The notes beneath the pieces were generated by a model. That model had not been told where the DNA came from. It ran no database searches and saw nothing but the letters and a program-made list of their open reading frames with translations. 64,000 nucleotides of DNA from Streptomyces spirodelae (lineage in GTDB: Bacteria > Actinomycetota > Actinomycetes > Streptomycetales > Streptomycetaceae). Positions 26,413 through 34,562 of the stretch are shown one piece after another. The first letter of the stretch is position 1. Each line of letters starts with the position of its first letter. The translations under genes and the position numbers were made by a program. The DNA lies in assembly GCF_017676385.1 (NCBI RefSeq), contig NZ_JAFFZN010000014.1:1-64000 (forward strand), given 5' to 3'.

Positions 26413-26615
26413 GGCCGACAGCCCGGCGACGTCCGCGAGGTCACGGGCCTGCCGCAGCAGGGTGATGCTGTCCTCCAGACCGTCGTCGTCGCCCACCGAC
26501 CACAGCGCGTACTCCACATGGCGTGTCGAAGGCGGGGTCGCCCGTCATCGGCTCGGGGCCGATGGCCGGCCATGGGGCGCGCCGCGCCGACAGCAGGTCC
26601 CGGTACGGCCAAGGG
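26413..26615 (-). pseudogene. Frameshifted gene remnant, unknown family
   Basis: Two adjacent minus-strand frames both look coding. About 26523-26607 reads YRDLLSARRAPWPAIG then PEPMTGDPAFDT; 26420-26522 reads HVEYALWSVGDDDGLED then SITLLRQARDLADVAGL. In each the third codon positions are about 95 % G/C. Dropping a single C at about 26522 joins them into one protein. No start or family could be fixed. It could be a decayed gene, a sequencing error in a live gene, or chance. The divergent phosphopantetheinyl transferase start lies close upstream. Confidence 0.4.
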
Positions 26616-26681
26616 GCGGTGGGCCTTTGGGCGCCGGACGCACTCAAGCGTGGCCCTCGCTCGTTCGGGTACGGTCGCGGC

Positions 26682-27380
26682 ATGACGAGCGCCGCACTCG
26701 ATATCGGTGACCCAGCCCGCTCTCCGGCCGTCCGGGTGGTCCGCGTCTCCGAGCACGCGGCCGCTACCAGGGTTCCCGGAGCCCTCGCGCCGCTCTCGGC
26801 ACACGAGCGGGAGCGTGCGGCGGCGTTTGTGCGCCAGGCCGACCGTGACCGCTATGTGGTGGCGCACCTGGCGCTGCGCAGGGAACTGGGGGCGCTGCTG
26901 CGACTGGAGCCGTCCGAGGTGCGGTTGACCCGGGCCGACTGCCCCGTGTGCGGGGGCCCGCACGGCAGACCCACCGTGCTCGGCGACCCGGTGCACTTCT
27001 CGCTCTCGCACGCGGGGGACGTGGTGATGATGGCGTTCGCGGCCGTGCCGGTGGGGGTCGACGTCGAGGAGTACCCCCGTGTCGCCTCGGCGCGCGAGAC
27101 GATGAGCGCGCTGCACCCGCGCGAGCAGGCCGAGTTGGCGGCCGTCGAGGACGCCGAGGCGCTGCCTGCTGTGTTCGCCCGCTGCTGGACGCGCAAGGAG
27201 GCGTATTTGAAGGGGACGGGCTCCGGGCTCGGCGAGGATCTCTCCGTCACCTACGTCAGCGCGCTCGACGACCCGGCGCCGGTCCCCGGCTGGCAGCTCA
27301 CCGATCTTCCCGCTCCGTCCGGTTACGCCGCCGCCTGGGCGCTGCGGCAGCCCACCGCGCACGAGGTCCGGGGGGCCTGA
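26682..27380 (+). CDS. 4'-phosphopantetheinyl transferase superfamily protein
   Basis: Transfers 4'-phosphopantetheine from CoA to a serine of a carrier protein. The 232-aa product is Sfp-like in length and has FSLSHAGDVVMMAF, the magnesium motif GVDVEEY, and the signature FARCWTRKEAYLKGTGSGL (W-x-x-KEA-x-x-K). No NRPS, PKS or carrier protein gene lies nearby, so it probably acts in trans. The start ATG at 26682 has TACGGT 6 nt upstream and no Shine-Dalgarno, indicating a leaderless transcript. Confidence 0.93.
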   Translation: MTSAALDIGDPARSPAVRVVRVSEHAAATRVPGALAPLSAHERERAAAFVRQADRDRYVVAHLALRRELGALLRLEPSEVRLTRADCPVCGGPHGRPTVLGDPVHFSLSHAGDVVMMAFAAVPVGVDVEEYPRVASARETMSALHPREQAELAAVEDAEALPAVFARCWTRKEAYLKGTGSGLGEDLSVTYVSALDDPAPVPGWQLTDLPAPSGYAAAWALRQPTAHEVRGA

Positions 27381-27427
27381 GCGCCGAACGCACGGGGTGG
27401 CCGGTCGTCGGCGGCCGGGGGTGAGGT

Positions 27428-27460
27428 TTTCCGCAGGGTGCGGACTGCGGAAAGCCGCAC
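27428..27460. terminator. Overlapping alternative hairpins downstream of the PPTase gene
   Basis: TTTCCGCAG (27428-27436) and CTGCGGAAA (27445-27453) form a perfect 9-bp stem. GTGCGG (27438-27443) and CCGCAC (27455-27460) form a competing 6-bp stem using the same bases. Either a terminator or a conformational switch ahead of the dedA-like gene; there is no U-tract. Confidence 0.45.
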
Positions 27461-27564
27461 AGGCTCGGACGGCAACCCTCATACCGGCGTTGAACTGCGG
27501 TTTCTAGCGTTGAGGGCGATCGGGGGAGCAACCCCCACGACCGACCGACAGCGTGGAGACCCCT

Positions 27565-28245
27565 ATGCATCTCTCGTCCTCCGGGCCCCTCACGTCCTTG
27601 GCCCTGCCGCAGGAGCCCACCGGCGGCGTCGCGGGCTGGGCAGCCGACCTCGTGGACACCATGGGCGGTCCGGGGGCCGGGCTGGCCATCGCGCTGGAGA
27701 ACCTCTTCCCGCCGCTGCCGAGCGAGGTGATACTGCCGCTGACCGGTTTCGCCGCCGGACAGGGCGTTCTCTCGCTCGCCTCCGCGCTGTTGTGGACCAC
27801 GCTGGGCTCGGTGGCGGGTGCCGTCGTCCTCTACTGGATCGGCAGGCTCTTCGGCCGGGACCGGATGCACGCGATCTGGGCGCGGCTGCCGCTGGTGAAG
27901 GCGGGCGATCTGGTGCGTACGGAGGAGTGGTTCGCCAAGCACGGTACCAAGGCGGTGTTCTTCGGCCGTATGGTGCCGATCTTCCGCAGCCTCGTCTCCG
28001 TACCGGCCGGGGTTGAGCGGATGCAGCTCCCGGCGTTCGTGGCGCTGACCACGCTGGGCAGTCTGGTCTGGAACTCCGCACTGGTGCTGGCCGGTTACTG
28101 GCTGGGCGACAAGTGGGAGTCGGTGGGGGCGTATGTCGGGCTGCTCTCCAAGGCGGTGCTGGTCCTGGTGGTGCTCGCGCTCGCCGGGTACGTCGCGGTT
28201 CGGCTGCGCGGCAACGGCCGGGCCAAGCACCGTCGCGCCGGATGA
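27565..28245 (+). CDS. DedA/VTT-family membrane protein
   Basis: 226-aa polytopic membrane protein. It has the DedA signatures ALENLFPPLPSEVILPLTGF near the N-terminus, FGRMVPIFRSLVSVPAG, and later WNSALVLAGYWLGDKW. DedA proteins act in lipid (undecaprenyl phosphate or phospholipid) flipping; which lipid is not visible here. The start ATG at 27565 has GGAG 8 nt upstream; GTG at 27553 has none. The two-component kinase gene follows directly. Confidence 0.9.
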   Translation: MHLSSSGPLTSLALPQEPTGGVAGWAADLVDTMGGPGAGLAIALENLFPPLPSEVILPLTGFAAGQGVLSLASALLWTTLGSVAGAVVLYWIGRLFGRDRMHAIWARLPLVKAGDLVRTEEWFAKHGTKAVFFGRMVPIFRSLVSVPAGVERMQLPAFVALTTLGSLVWNSALVLAGYWLGDKWESVGAYVGLLSKAVLVLVVLALAGYVAVRLRGNGRAKHRRAG

Positions 28246-28267
28246 CCGGCCCCGCACTTGAGCGATC

Positions 28268-28296
28268 TTGTTCCGGTCGTGGGCCCGTATTAGGCT
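28268..28296 (+). promoter_or_regulatory. HrdB-type promoter for the two-component operon
   Basis: TTGTTC (28268-28273), 17-nt spacer, TAGGCT (28291-28296). Transcription would start at about 28303-28305, right at the GTG start codon of the kinase gene, giving a leaderless message. Confidence 0.6.
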
Positions 28297-28304
28297 CCGA
28301 CGCT

Positions 28305-29537
28305 GTGCGAGGTGCCCGTGCCCGCGGCGAGAGCGGCACAGCGAGAGCCGGAGACGAGAACCGCGACGTGGCATCCTGGCCGCCGCCTGCTCGGCCCGTC
28401 CGCGGCCTCGGCTTGCTCCTCGGCTGCGCCACGGCGCTGCTCGGCTTCCTCCACCTCGTCCTCGTGGGTGCCGCCCTCGGCCCCCTTCTGCTGTGGCCGC
28501 TGACCCGCGGCGGTGCGCTGCGCCTTCTCATGGCGGGAGTGCGGGTGCTGACGGCGCTGGAACGCAGGCGCCGGTCCGCCTTCTTCGGCGACCGCTTCCC
28601 CGAGCACTACAAGGCGTCCGACCAGAAGCTGCTGCGCTATCTGGCGGTCCGCTGCTGCACGGGGCTGCTGACCCTCGTTGTACTGGGGCTGCTGGGCTTC
28701 GGCGCCATCCTGGCAGGGCTGGTGGCGGTGAGAACCGTGCAGGGGGCCTTCGCCTGGGACGACTGGCTGGCGCAGCTGCTGCTCGGCGGGGTGCTGCTCT
28801 TCCTCGACCTCCAGGGGCTGCACTCGCTCGCCGGGCTGGACGAGCGCAGCGCCCGGGAGTGCTTCGGCCTCTCCGAACGGGAGCTGCTCCAGCGGCGTAT
28901 CGACGAACTCGCCACCAGCCGGGCGGCGGTCGTGCACGCGGTGGACGCCGAGCGCCGGCGGATCGAGCGGGACCTGCACGACGGGATGCAGCAGCGTCTG
29001 GTGGCGCTCGCGATGGTGCTCGGCAGGGTCCGCAGGGGGCGCGATCCCGGCCGGGCGGAGGCGTTGCTGCGTCAGGCGCACCAGGAGGCCCAGGACATCG
29101 TCACCGAACTGCGCGAGGTGGCCTGGCGGATCTACCCCTCGGCGCTGGACAGCCTGGGGCTGCGGGAGGCGCTGGGCGGGGTGGCCGAGCGCAGTGCCGT
29201 TCCGGTGCGTACCGAGTTCGAGGTCGCCGAACCGCTGCCGCAGCCCGTCGAGACGGCGGCGTACTTCGTGGTGTCGGAGTCGGTGACCAACGCGGCGAAG
29301 CACTCCGGCGCCACCTCCGTACGGGTGGCGCTCCGCACGGCCGGCGGCGCTCCCGGCGGCCCGGGGAAGGTGCTCGTGGTGCGTGTGCGGGACGACGGGA
29401 AGGGCGGTGCCGATCCGGCGGGCAGCGGGCTGAGTGGGCTGCGCGGCCGGGTGGCGGCGCTGGACGGCGCACTGCGTATCGACAGCCCCCCTGGGGGACC
29501 GACCACCATCACAGCGGAGCTGCCGTGCGTGTACTGA
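28305..29537 (+). CDS. Sensor histidine kinase (HisKA_3/NarL type)
   Basis: 410-aa membrane sensor kinase. Hydrophobic segments at about residues 35-65, 115-145 and 155-170 enclose a short loop and no large sensor domain. The phosphoacceptor is H225 in RDLHDGMQQR. The ATPase part has the N-box SESVTNAAKHSGA and the G-box DDGKGGADPAGSGLSGLRGR. GTG 28305 is chosen because a good promoter ends 8 nt before it; GTG 28368 and an ATG overlapping the dedA stop (28242) are alternatives. It overlaps the response regulator by 13 bp. Confidence 0.88.
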   Translation: MRGARARGESGTARAGDENRDVASWPPPARPVRGLGLLLGCATALLGFLHLVLVGAALGPLLLWPLTRGGALRLLMAGVRVLTALERRRRSAFFGDRFPEHYKASDQKLLRYLAVRCCTGLLTLVVLGLLGFGAILAGLVAVRTVQGAFAWDDWLAQLLLGGVLLFLDLQGLHSLAGLDERSARECFGLSERELLQRRIDELATSRAAVVHAVDAERRRIERDLHDGMQQRLVALAMVLGRVRRGRDPGRAEALLRQAHQEAQDIVTELREVAWRIYPSALDSLGLREALGGVAERSAVPVRTEFEVAEPLPQPVETAAYFVVSESVTNAAKHSGATSVRVALRTAGGAPGGPGKVLVVRVRDDGKGGADPAGSGLSGLRGRVAALDGALRIDSPPGGPTTITAELPCVY

Positions 29538-30169
29538 TCGCCGAGGACTCGACCCTGTTGCGGGAGGGGCTGGTGCGGTTGCTGGCCGAGGAGGGGTACG
29601 AGGTGCCCGCCTCGTTCGGGGACGCGGTCTCCCTGCTGACGGAGATGGCCGAGCGGCAGCCGGATGTCGTCGTCCTCGACATCCGGATGCCTCCCACTCA
29701 TACCGACGAGGGGCTGCGGGCCGCGCTGGAGATCCGGGAACGCTGGCCGCATGTCGGCGTCCTGGTGCTGTCCCAGCACATCGAGCGCAACTACGCGGCC
29801 CAGCTGCTGGCCTCCGACGCGCGAGGGGTGGGATACCTCCTCAAGGACCGCGTCGCGCAGGTCGAGGAGTTCCTGGAAGCCCTGGAGCGCGTCCGGGCCG
29901 GTGGCGCCGTCATCGACCCGGAGGTGGTACGGCAGTTGGTCTTTCGTACCACGCACGCGGACCCGCTGGCCCGCCTCACGCCCAGGGAGCGCAGCGTGCT
30001 GGAGGCCCTGGCGCAGGGGCACACCAACACGGCCATCGGGCAGAAGCTGCACATCTCGCTGAGCGCGGTGGAGAAGAACCTGGCCGCCGTCTTCGACAAG
30101 CTCGAACTGTCGCACACCACCGGCTACAGCCGGCGCATCCTGGCCGTCCTGAGGTACCTGGAGTCCTAG
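29525..30169 (+). CDS. Response regulator, NarL/LuxR family
   Basis: 214-aa partner of the upstream kinase. Receiver domain residues 1-120 with VLIAEDS at the N-terminus, phospho-acceptor D52 in VVVLDIRMPP, and K in GYLLKDRV. LuxR-type helix-turn-helix at about 150-205 (LTPRERSVLEALAQGHTNTAIG anchors, LSAVEKNLAAVFDKL). The start GTG at 29525 lies inside the kinase gene (13-bp overlap). Target genes are unknown; the upstream dedA-like gene hints at an envelope-stress role, which is inference. Confidence 0.93.
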   Translation: MRVLIAEDSTLLREGLVRLLAEEGYEVPASFGDAVSLLTEMAERQPDVVVLDIRMPPTHTDEGLRAALEIRERWPHVGVLVLSQHIERNYAAQLLASDARGVGYLLKDRVAQVEEFLEALERVRAGGAVIDPEVVRQLVFRTTHADPLARLTPRERSVLEALAQGHTNTAIGQKLHISLSAVEKNLAAVFDKLELSHTTGYSRRILAVLRYLES

Positions 30170-30300
30170 CCGCCCAACGGCCCTGTCCACGCGGGGAAAA
30201 GGATCTGGCGCGGGGGCAGTGGAGCGTGTTCCATGGTCATCGGGGGGTCCCGGTCAGGCGGTGGCGCCCGCGGACGACGTATGGATGAAGCGAGGTTGCC

Positions 30301-32313
30301 GTGGCCACGACCGTACGACGCAGCACCCGGACCCTGCCCGCCGCGCCGCTCGGCCCGGAGAATCCGCTGCCCGCGCTGCTGCCGCCGGACGAGGCCCACG
30401 TCCTCACCGACGCGGACCGCGCCGCGCTGCCGGCCCGGATGGCGCGGCAGGTCGGCTACGCCCCGCTGCGCTCCGTGCTGCCCACCCGCGTCCTGGACGG
30501 CTACGGGCGGCAGCGCACCCCCACCCGGCTCGACACGCTCGTGCTGGAGAACGACCGGCTGCGCGCGACCGTCCATCCCGGCCTCGGTGGCCGTCTCGCC
30601 TCGCTCTTCCACAAGCCGACCGGGCGGGAGCTGCTGTATGTCAACCCGGTCTTCCAGCCCGCGGACTTCGCCCTCAACGGCGCCTGGTTCTCCGGTGGCG
30701 TCGAATGGAACATCGGCGCCACGGGGCATACGGCGCTCTCCTGCGCGCCGTTGCACGCGGCGCGGGTGCCGGCGCCGGGCGGGGACGGGGTGATGGTGCG
30801 GCTGTGGGAGTGGGAGCGGCTGCGTGACACCCCCTTCCAGGTGGACCTGTGGCTGCCCGAGAACTCGGACTTCCTGTATGTGGGGGCGCGTATCCGCAAC
30901 CCGCACCACCGCACCGTTCCGGTGTACTGGTGGTCCAACATCGCGGTGCCCGAGGACCCGGGCACGCGGGTGCTCGCGCCCGCCGAGGAGACCTGGTACT
31001 TCGCCTACGAGCGCAGGCTGCGGCGGATACCCGTACCCGAGTGGGAGGGCACCGACCTGACCTACCCGCTGCACAGCCGGTTCCCGGCGGACTACTTCTA
31101 CGAGGTGCCCGACGGCTCCCGGAAATGGATCACCGCGCTGGACGAGAAGGGGCACGGTCTCGTCCAGACCTCCACGGACCTGCTCAGCGGCCGCAAGCTG
31201 TTCGTCTGGGGCGCGGGGCCGGGCGGCCGACGCTGGCAGCAGTGGCTGACCGAACCGGGCACCCCCGGTTATGTGGAGATCCAGGCGGGTCTCGCCCGCA
31301 CCCAGCTCGAACACCTGCCGCTGGAGGCGGGCGGCGAGCTCGCCTGGCTGGAGGCGTACGGACCGCTGAGCGCCGACCCCGGGACGGTGCACGGCGGGGA
31401 CTGGCCTGCCGCGCGCGCCCATACGGAGCAGCGGCTGGAGGCGGCGCTGCCGCGCGGAACGGTGGAGGCCGCCTACGCGGCATGGCGGTCGCAGGCGGAC
31501 GTCGAGCCGGAGGGCGGGCCGGGGGACGGGTGGCTGTCGACGGGGTCGGGGTGGGGAGCGCTGGAGACCGAGCGCGGCGGTTTCACTCTTCCGGGTACGC
31601 CGTTCCCGCCGGAGACGCTGGGGCCCGAGCAGCGGCCGTGGCGGGAGCTGCTGCACACCGGCACCCTGCCCTGCGGCCCCCACGACGTGCCGCCGGGGCC
31701 CACGCTGGTGGCTGACCAGTGGCGGGAGCTGCTGGAGTCGGCGGACGCCGACCCGGACGCCGAGGCGTCCGGCAGGGTCTTGCGGTGGGAACTGGACTAC
31801 CACCTGGGCGTGGCGCAGTGGCACGCCGGTGACCGGTCCCAGGCGGTACGGAGCTGGGAGCGGTCCCTGGCGGCGGGCGGGCGCTGGCCGGTGCTGCGCT
31901 GCCTCGCCGTCGCGGATCAGCAGGACGGCAACGCCGCCCGCGCCGCCGAGCGGTTGCTGGCAGCCGTGCGGGACGCCGGTGAACGGCTGGAAGGCCGCGA
32001 CCCGCTGGCAGCGGCCGCACTCGGCGTGCTGGCCCGGGAGACGGCCGAGGCGCTGCTGGCCGTGGACCGCGCTCAGGAGGCCGAAGGCGTGCTGGACGGG
32101 CTGCCCGAGGAGCAGCGGCAGCGTGGCCGCTGCCAACTGCTGCGTGCCCGGGCGCTGCTGGCGAAGGGGGACGTCAAGGGCGCCCGGGCGCTCTTCGACG
32201 CGGGGTTCGAGGTGGAGGACCTGCGGGAGGGCGAAGAGGTGCTGAGCGACACCTGGTCGGCGCTGACCGCCGACCCCCTCCCGCCCCACTACGACTTCCG
32301 GATGCGGCCCTGA
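30301..32313 (+). CDS. DUF5107 domain protein with C-terminal TPR-like repeats
   Basis: 670-aa cytoplasmic protein. Residues about 55-350 form a galactose-mutarotase-like beta-sandwich of the DUF5107 type (TLVLENDRLRATVHPGLGGRL cut at its anchors LENDRL and PGLGGR, LYVNPVFQP, VPVYWWSNIAVPE). Residues about 470-660 are helical repeats (DYHLGVAQWHAGD, AVRSWERSLAAGGRW, LLRARALLAKGDVKGARALF). The family is linked to carbohydrate utilisation but no reaction is established. GTG 30301 has GAGG 6 nt upstream. It stands alone on its strand; the next gene converges on it with 21 bp between stops. Confidence 0.85.
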   Translation: MATTVRRSTRTLPAAPLGPENPLPALLPPDEAHVLTDADRAALPARMARQVGYAPLRSVLPTRVLDGYGRQRTPTRLDTLVLENDRLRATVHPGLGGRLASLFHKPTGRELLYVNPVFQPADFALNGAWFSGGVEWNIGATGHTALSCAPLHAARVPAPGGDGVMVRLWEWERLRDTPFQVDLWLPENSDFLYVGARIRNPHHRTVPVYWWSNIAVPEDPGTRVLAPAEETWYFAYERRLRRIPVPEWEGTDLTYPLHSRFPADYFYEVPDGSRKWITALDEKGHGLVQTSTDLLSGRKLFVWGAGPGGRRWQQWLTEPGTPGYVEIQAGLARTQLEHLPLEAGGELAWLEAYGPLSADPGTVHGGDWPAARAHTEQRLEAALPRGTVEAAYAAWRSQADVEPEGGPGDGWLSTGSGWGALETERGGFTLPGTPFPPETLGPEQRPWRELLHTGTLPCGPHDVPPGPTLVADQWRELLESADADPDAEASGRVLRWELDYHLGVAQWHAGDRSQAVRSWERSLAAGGRWPVLRCLAVADQQDGNAARAAERLLAAVRDAGERLEGRDPLAAAALGVLARETAEALLAVDRAQEAEGVLDGLPEEQRQRGRCQLLRARALLAKGDVKGARALFDAGFEVEDLREGEEVLSDTWSALTADPLPPHYDFRMRP

Positions 32314-32334
32314 GCCACGGGACGAGAGGAGGGG

Positions 32335-32697
32335 CTACTGCTCGGTGGCCCCCTGCTTCCGGTCCACGTACTCGAAGACGCTGCCGTCCGGGTGGCGGGC
32401 GACCAGGTTGCGACCGATCGGGGTGGGCTTGGGGCCCGCGATGACCTGCGCCCCCACGGTGTGCAGGTCGGCCAGCGCGTCGTCCACGTCCTGTACCGCG
32501 AGCGTCGCCTTGACCTTGCTGAGCACGTTGAGGTGTTCCTCGGGGCCGCTCATCAGGAAGAACGGACCGACGGCGGCGACCTCGACCGGACCGTTCTGGA
32601 AGCGCATCGCCTCCGCGCTGGCCAGCCGTTCGTACACCGGCACGGCGGCGTCCAGATCGTCGACACAGATACGCAGCGAGGTCCCCAGAATATCCAT
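32335..32697 (-). CDS. VOC-superfamily (glyoxalase-like) protein
   Basis: 120-aa single vicinal-oxygen-chelate domain. It has the paired beta-alpha-beta-beta units (LRICVDDLDAAVPVYERLA and ATLAVQDVDDALADLH) and ends in RHPDGSVFEYVD, where the last glutamate is the usual metal ligand. No substrate can be assigned. The ATG at 32697 has TAGGGT 6 nt upstream and no ribosome site, so it is probably leaderless. Confidence 0.85.
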   Translation of the reverse strand: MDILGTSLRICVDDLDAAVPVYERLASAEAMRFQNGPVEVAAVGPFFLMSGPEEHLNVLSKVKATLAVQDVDDALADLHTVGAQVIAGPKPTPIGRNLVARHPDGSVFEYVDRKQGATEQ

Positions 32698-32804
32698 GGC
32701 ACCACCCTAGAGGGGGCCGCGCGCTGTGCCGAACCACGGTCGCTGGGTGTGCAGTTGCGCCGGTGAGCGAGGTGGTGTCCGAGGGCGCCGCGGGGTGCAT
32801 CCGG

Positions 32805-33614
32805 TCAGGCGCGGCAGAGGATCTCGCCGTGTACGACGGTGAACCAGCCGTCCTCCTGTTCGCCCCAGGCCCGCCACGCCTCGGAGATCCGGCGCAGGTC
32901 GTCGTGGGTGGCCAGGCCGCCCTCGACAGCGACCGCGGCGAAGTGGGAGGCCACGGTGCGCTCCGCCCACAGCCCGCTCCACCAGGCGCGCTCCTCGGGC
33001 GTACTGAAGCACCAGGTGCCCGTGGAGACCGTGACGTCCGTGAAGCCGGCCTGACGTGCCCACGCGTGCAGCCGCCGCCCGGCGTCCGGAACGCCCCCGT
33101 TGGCTTCGGCGACCCGGCGGTAGAGGCCAAGCCAGTCGTCCATGCCGGGCGCTTCCGGGTACCAGAACATGCCACCGTAGTCGGCGTCCCGGACAGCCAC
33201 CACCCCGCCGGATGCGCACACCCGCCGCATCTCGCGCAGTGCTCCCACCGGGTCGCCCACATGCTGGAGGGTCTGGTGCGCGTGCACGACGTCGAAGGAG
33301 CCGTCCGCGAAGTGGAGTGCGTGCACGTCGCCGCTGGTGAACTCGGCGTTGGTCACGCCGCGTTCCGCCGCGGTCGCCCGAGCCTGTTCCAGCACTTCCT
33401 GCGCCGCGTCCAGCCCGGTGACCGAGCCCTGGGGCACCAGTGCCGCGAGGTCGGCCGTGATGGTGCCGGGGCCGCAGCCGATGTCCAGGACGCGGTGGTC
33501 AGGGCGCAGCCGGTCGAGCAGGTATCCGGCCGAGTTCGCTGCGGTGCGCCAGCGGTGCGAGCGCAGGACTGAGTCGTGGTGGCCGTGGGTGTACACGGCG
33601 GTCTCGTGTGCCAT
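32805..33614 (-). CDS. Class I SAM-dependent methyltransferase (UbiE-like)
   Basis: 269-aa methyltransferase. The SAM site is VLDIGCGPGTITADLAAL (motif I), followed by GLDAAQEVLEQA, SGDVHALHFADGSFDVVHAH and ALREMRRVCASGGVVAVRD. The C-terminal 100 residues with the WWSGLWAERTV segment probably bind substrate, unknown. The ATG at 33614 has TACAGT 6 nt upstream and no Shine-Dalgarno (leaderless type). Monocistronic by spacing. Confidence 0.9.
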   Translation of the reverse strand: MAHETAVYTHGHHDSVLRSHRWRTAANSAGYLLDRLRPDHRVLDIGCGPGTITADLAALVPQGSVTGLDAAQEVLEQARATAAERGVTNAEFTSGDVHALHFADGSFDVVHAHQTLQHVGDPVGALREMRRVCASGGVVAVRDADYGGMFWYPEAPGMDDWLGLYRRVAEANGGVPDAGRRLHAWARQAGFTDVTVSTGTWCFSTPEERAWWSGLWAERTVASHFAAVAVEGGLATHDDLRRISEAWRAWGEQEDGWFTVVHGEILCRA

Positions 33615-33762
33615 TCGCGCACTGTAGCCGGGCGTCTTGCCATGCGAGCAAGAATGTTCCGCAATATGGACAGCGAGCAGTGGCGCGACGCGCTACGGCG
33701 CGCGTGGAACGGGAGGAAGGGGAGGCGGCAGCGGGCAGCGGGAGATGGCCCGTGCGGGCTGG

Positions 33763-34239
33763 TCACCGCCGGCCGGTCGGGCCCTCCTCGGACCAGGTGT
33801 CCGGCGCCGCCCTGCTGATATCGGCCAGCGCCGAGTCGGGGTCGCTCTCCTGCACCAGGTCGCCGATACTGACCATCCCCGCCAGCCGGCCGCCCTCCAG
33901 TACCGGCAGCCTGCGCACCGCGTGCGTGCGCATCAGTTCGATCGCGGCCCCGACCTCCGTGTCGGGGGAGACGGTCACCGGGTCGGGCGTACAGGCGGAC
34001 GCGCAGTTCGCGCTCAACGGGTCCACCCCGTCCGCGACCGCGCGCAGGGTGATGTCCCGGTCGGTGAGCAACCCGAGCAGCTTGCTGTCCTTGACGACCA
34101 GTACGTCGCCGATCTCCTGGGCGCGCATCAGCTGCGCGGCCTCCACCAGCGACGCCTCGGGACGTACGGTCGTCGCCGCCGGTGTCATGACGTCTCTGAC
34201 CGGCCGCGCCATTCTCCTCGCCGCTTCTCCCGGCATCAT
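33763..34239 (-). CDS. CBS-domain pair protein
   Basis: 158-aa protein made of two CBS domains (a Bateman module) that normally binds adenine nucleotides. Repeats seen: VRDVMTPAATTVRPEASLVEAAQLM with VVKDSKLLGLLTDRDI, and DPVTVSPDTEVGAAIELM with RLPVLEGGRLAGMVSIGDL. There is no attached enzyme domain. I chose ATG 34239 or its neighbour 34236 (GAGG just upstream); the longer open frame is low-complexity. It is divergent from the sigma-factor gene, and a SigB-type promoter lies about 57 bp upstream of the start. This suggests a stress-regulon gene. Confidence 0.88.
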   Translation of the reverse strand: MMPGEAARRMARPVRDVMTPAATTVRPEASLVEAAQLMRAQEIGDVLVVKDSKLLGLLTDRDITLRAVADGVDPLSANCASACTPDPVTVSPDTEVGAAIELMRTHAVRRLPVLEGGRLAGMVSIGDLVQESDPDSALADISRAAPDTWSEEGPTGRR

Positions 34240-34295
34240 CGTCCTCGTCTCGTCGTCGCCGTCTCGTCGTCTTCGGCTCGGTCGGACAGCACGAC

Positions 34296-34320
34296 GTACC
34301 CGCTGCGTGGCCCCCGACAC
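34296..34320 (-). promoter_or_regulatory. SigB-type promoter for the CBS gene
   Basis: On the minus strand GTGT (34320-34317), 15-nt spacer, GGGTAC (34301-34296). This matches the Streptomyces SigB consensus GNNT-N14-16-GGGTAC/T exactly. Confidence 0.6.
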
Positions 34321-34412
34321 CCGTGCGCCGCAAGGGAGTTGGTCCGCAGGAGGGAGCGGGAAGCCGCTGCGAAGGTCCGGTGGAGTTCGCGTGGACGGTC
34401 GGTCGCGGCCCG

Positions 34413-34437
34413 GTTTGCCGATCGGCACGTCGGGCAC
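34413..34437 (+). promoter_or_regulatory. Possible SigB-type promoter for the sigma-factor gene
   Basis: GTTT (34413-34416), 15-nt spacer, GGGCAC (34432-34437). One mismatch to the SigB -10 consensus GGGTAC. It lies 126 bp upstream of the start and would allow autoregulation. Confidence 0.4.
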
Positions 34438-34562
34438 CCGCACTCCTGTGCTTCGGAAAGAAGGCACGTCCGCGGGAGCGACCTGTGCGCTTCGGTCCCC
34501 GGCCCATGCCTTCGCTGCCGCGGTGACCGTCTGACGACGCGACCGTTACGGGAGCACAGCCG

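Larger units (their letters stand above)
26157..26681. other. Intergenic region with tandem repeat and gene remnant
   Basis: 525 bp between the DinB-like gene and the phosphopantetheinyl transferase gene. It contains four 11-bp tandem repeats (26363-26406) and a minus-strand coding-like segment broken by a frameshift, both listed separately. The stretch 26157-26360 shows nothing I can name. Confidence 0.5.
34240..34562. other. Divergent regulatory region between CBS and sigma-factor genes
   Basis: 323 bp with no gene. It carries one SigB-type promoter match on each strand, listed separately, and a ribosome site (GGGAG) 8 nt before the sigma-factor start. Confidence 0.6.

Noticed and set aside
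25984..26517. 177-codon minus-strand gene
   Set aside because: Only its first 35 codons look coding; the rest lies opposite the DinB-like gene. Treated as part of the frameshifted remnant.
26682..27380. Biosynthetic gene cluster marked by a phosphopantetheinyl transferase
   Set aside because: No PKS, NRPS or carrier protein gene was found anywhere in the window.
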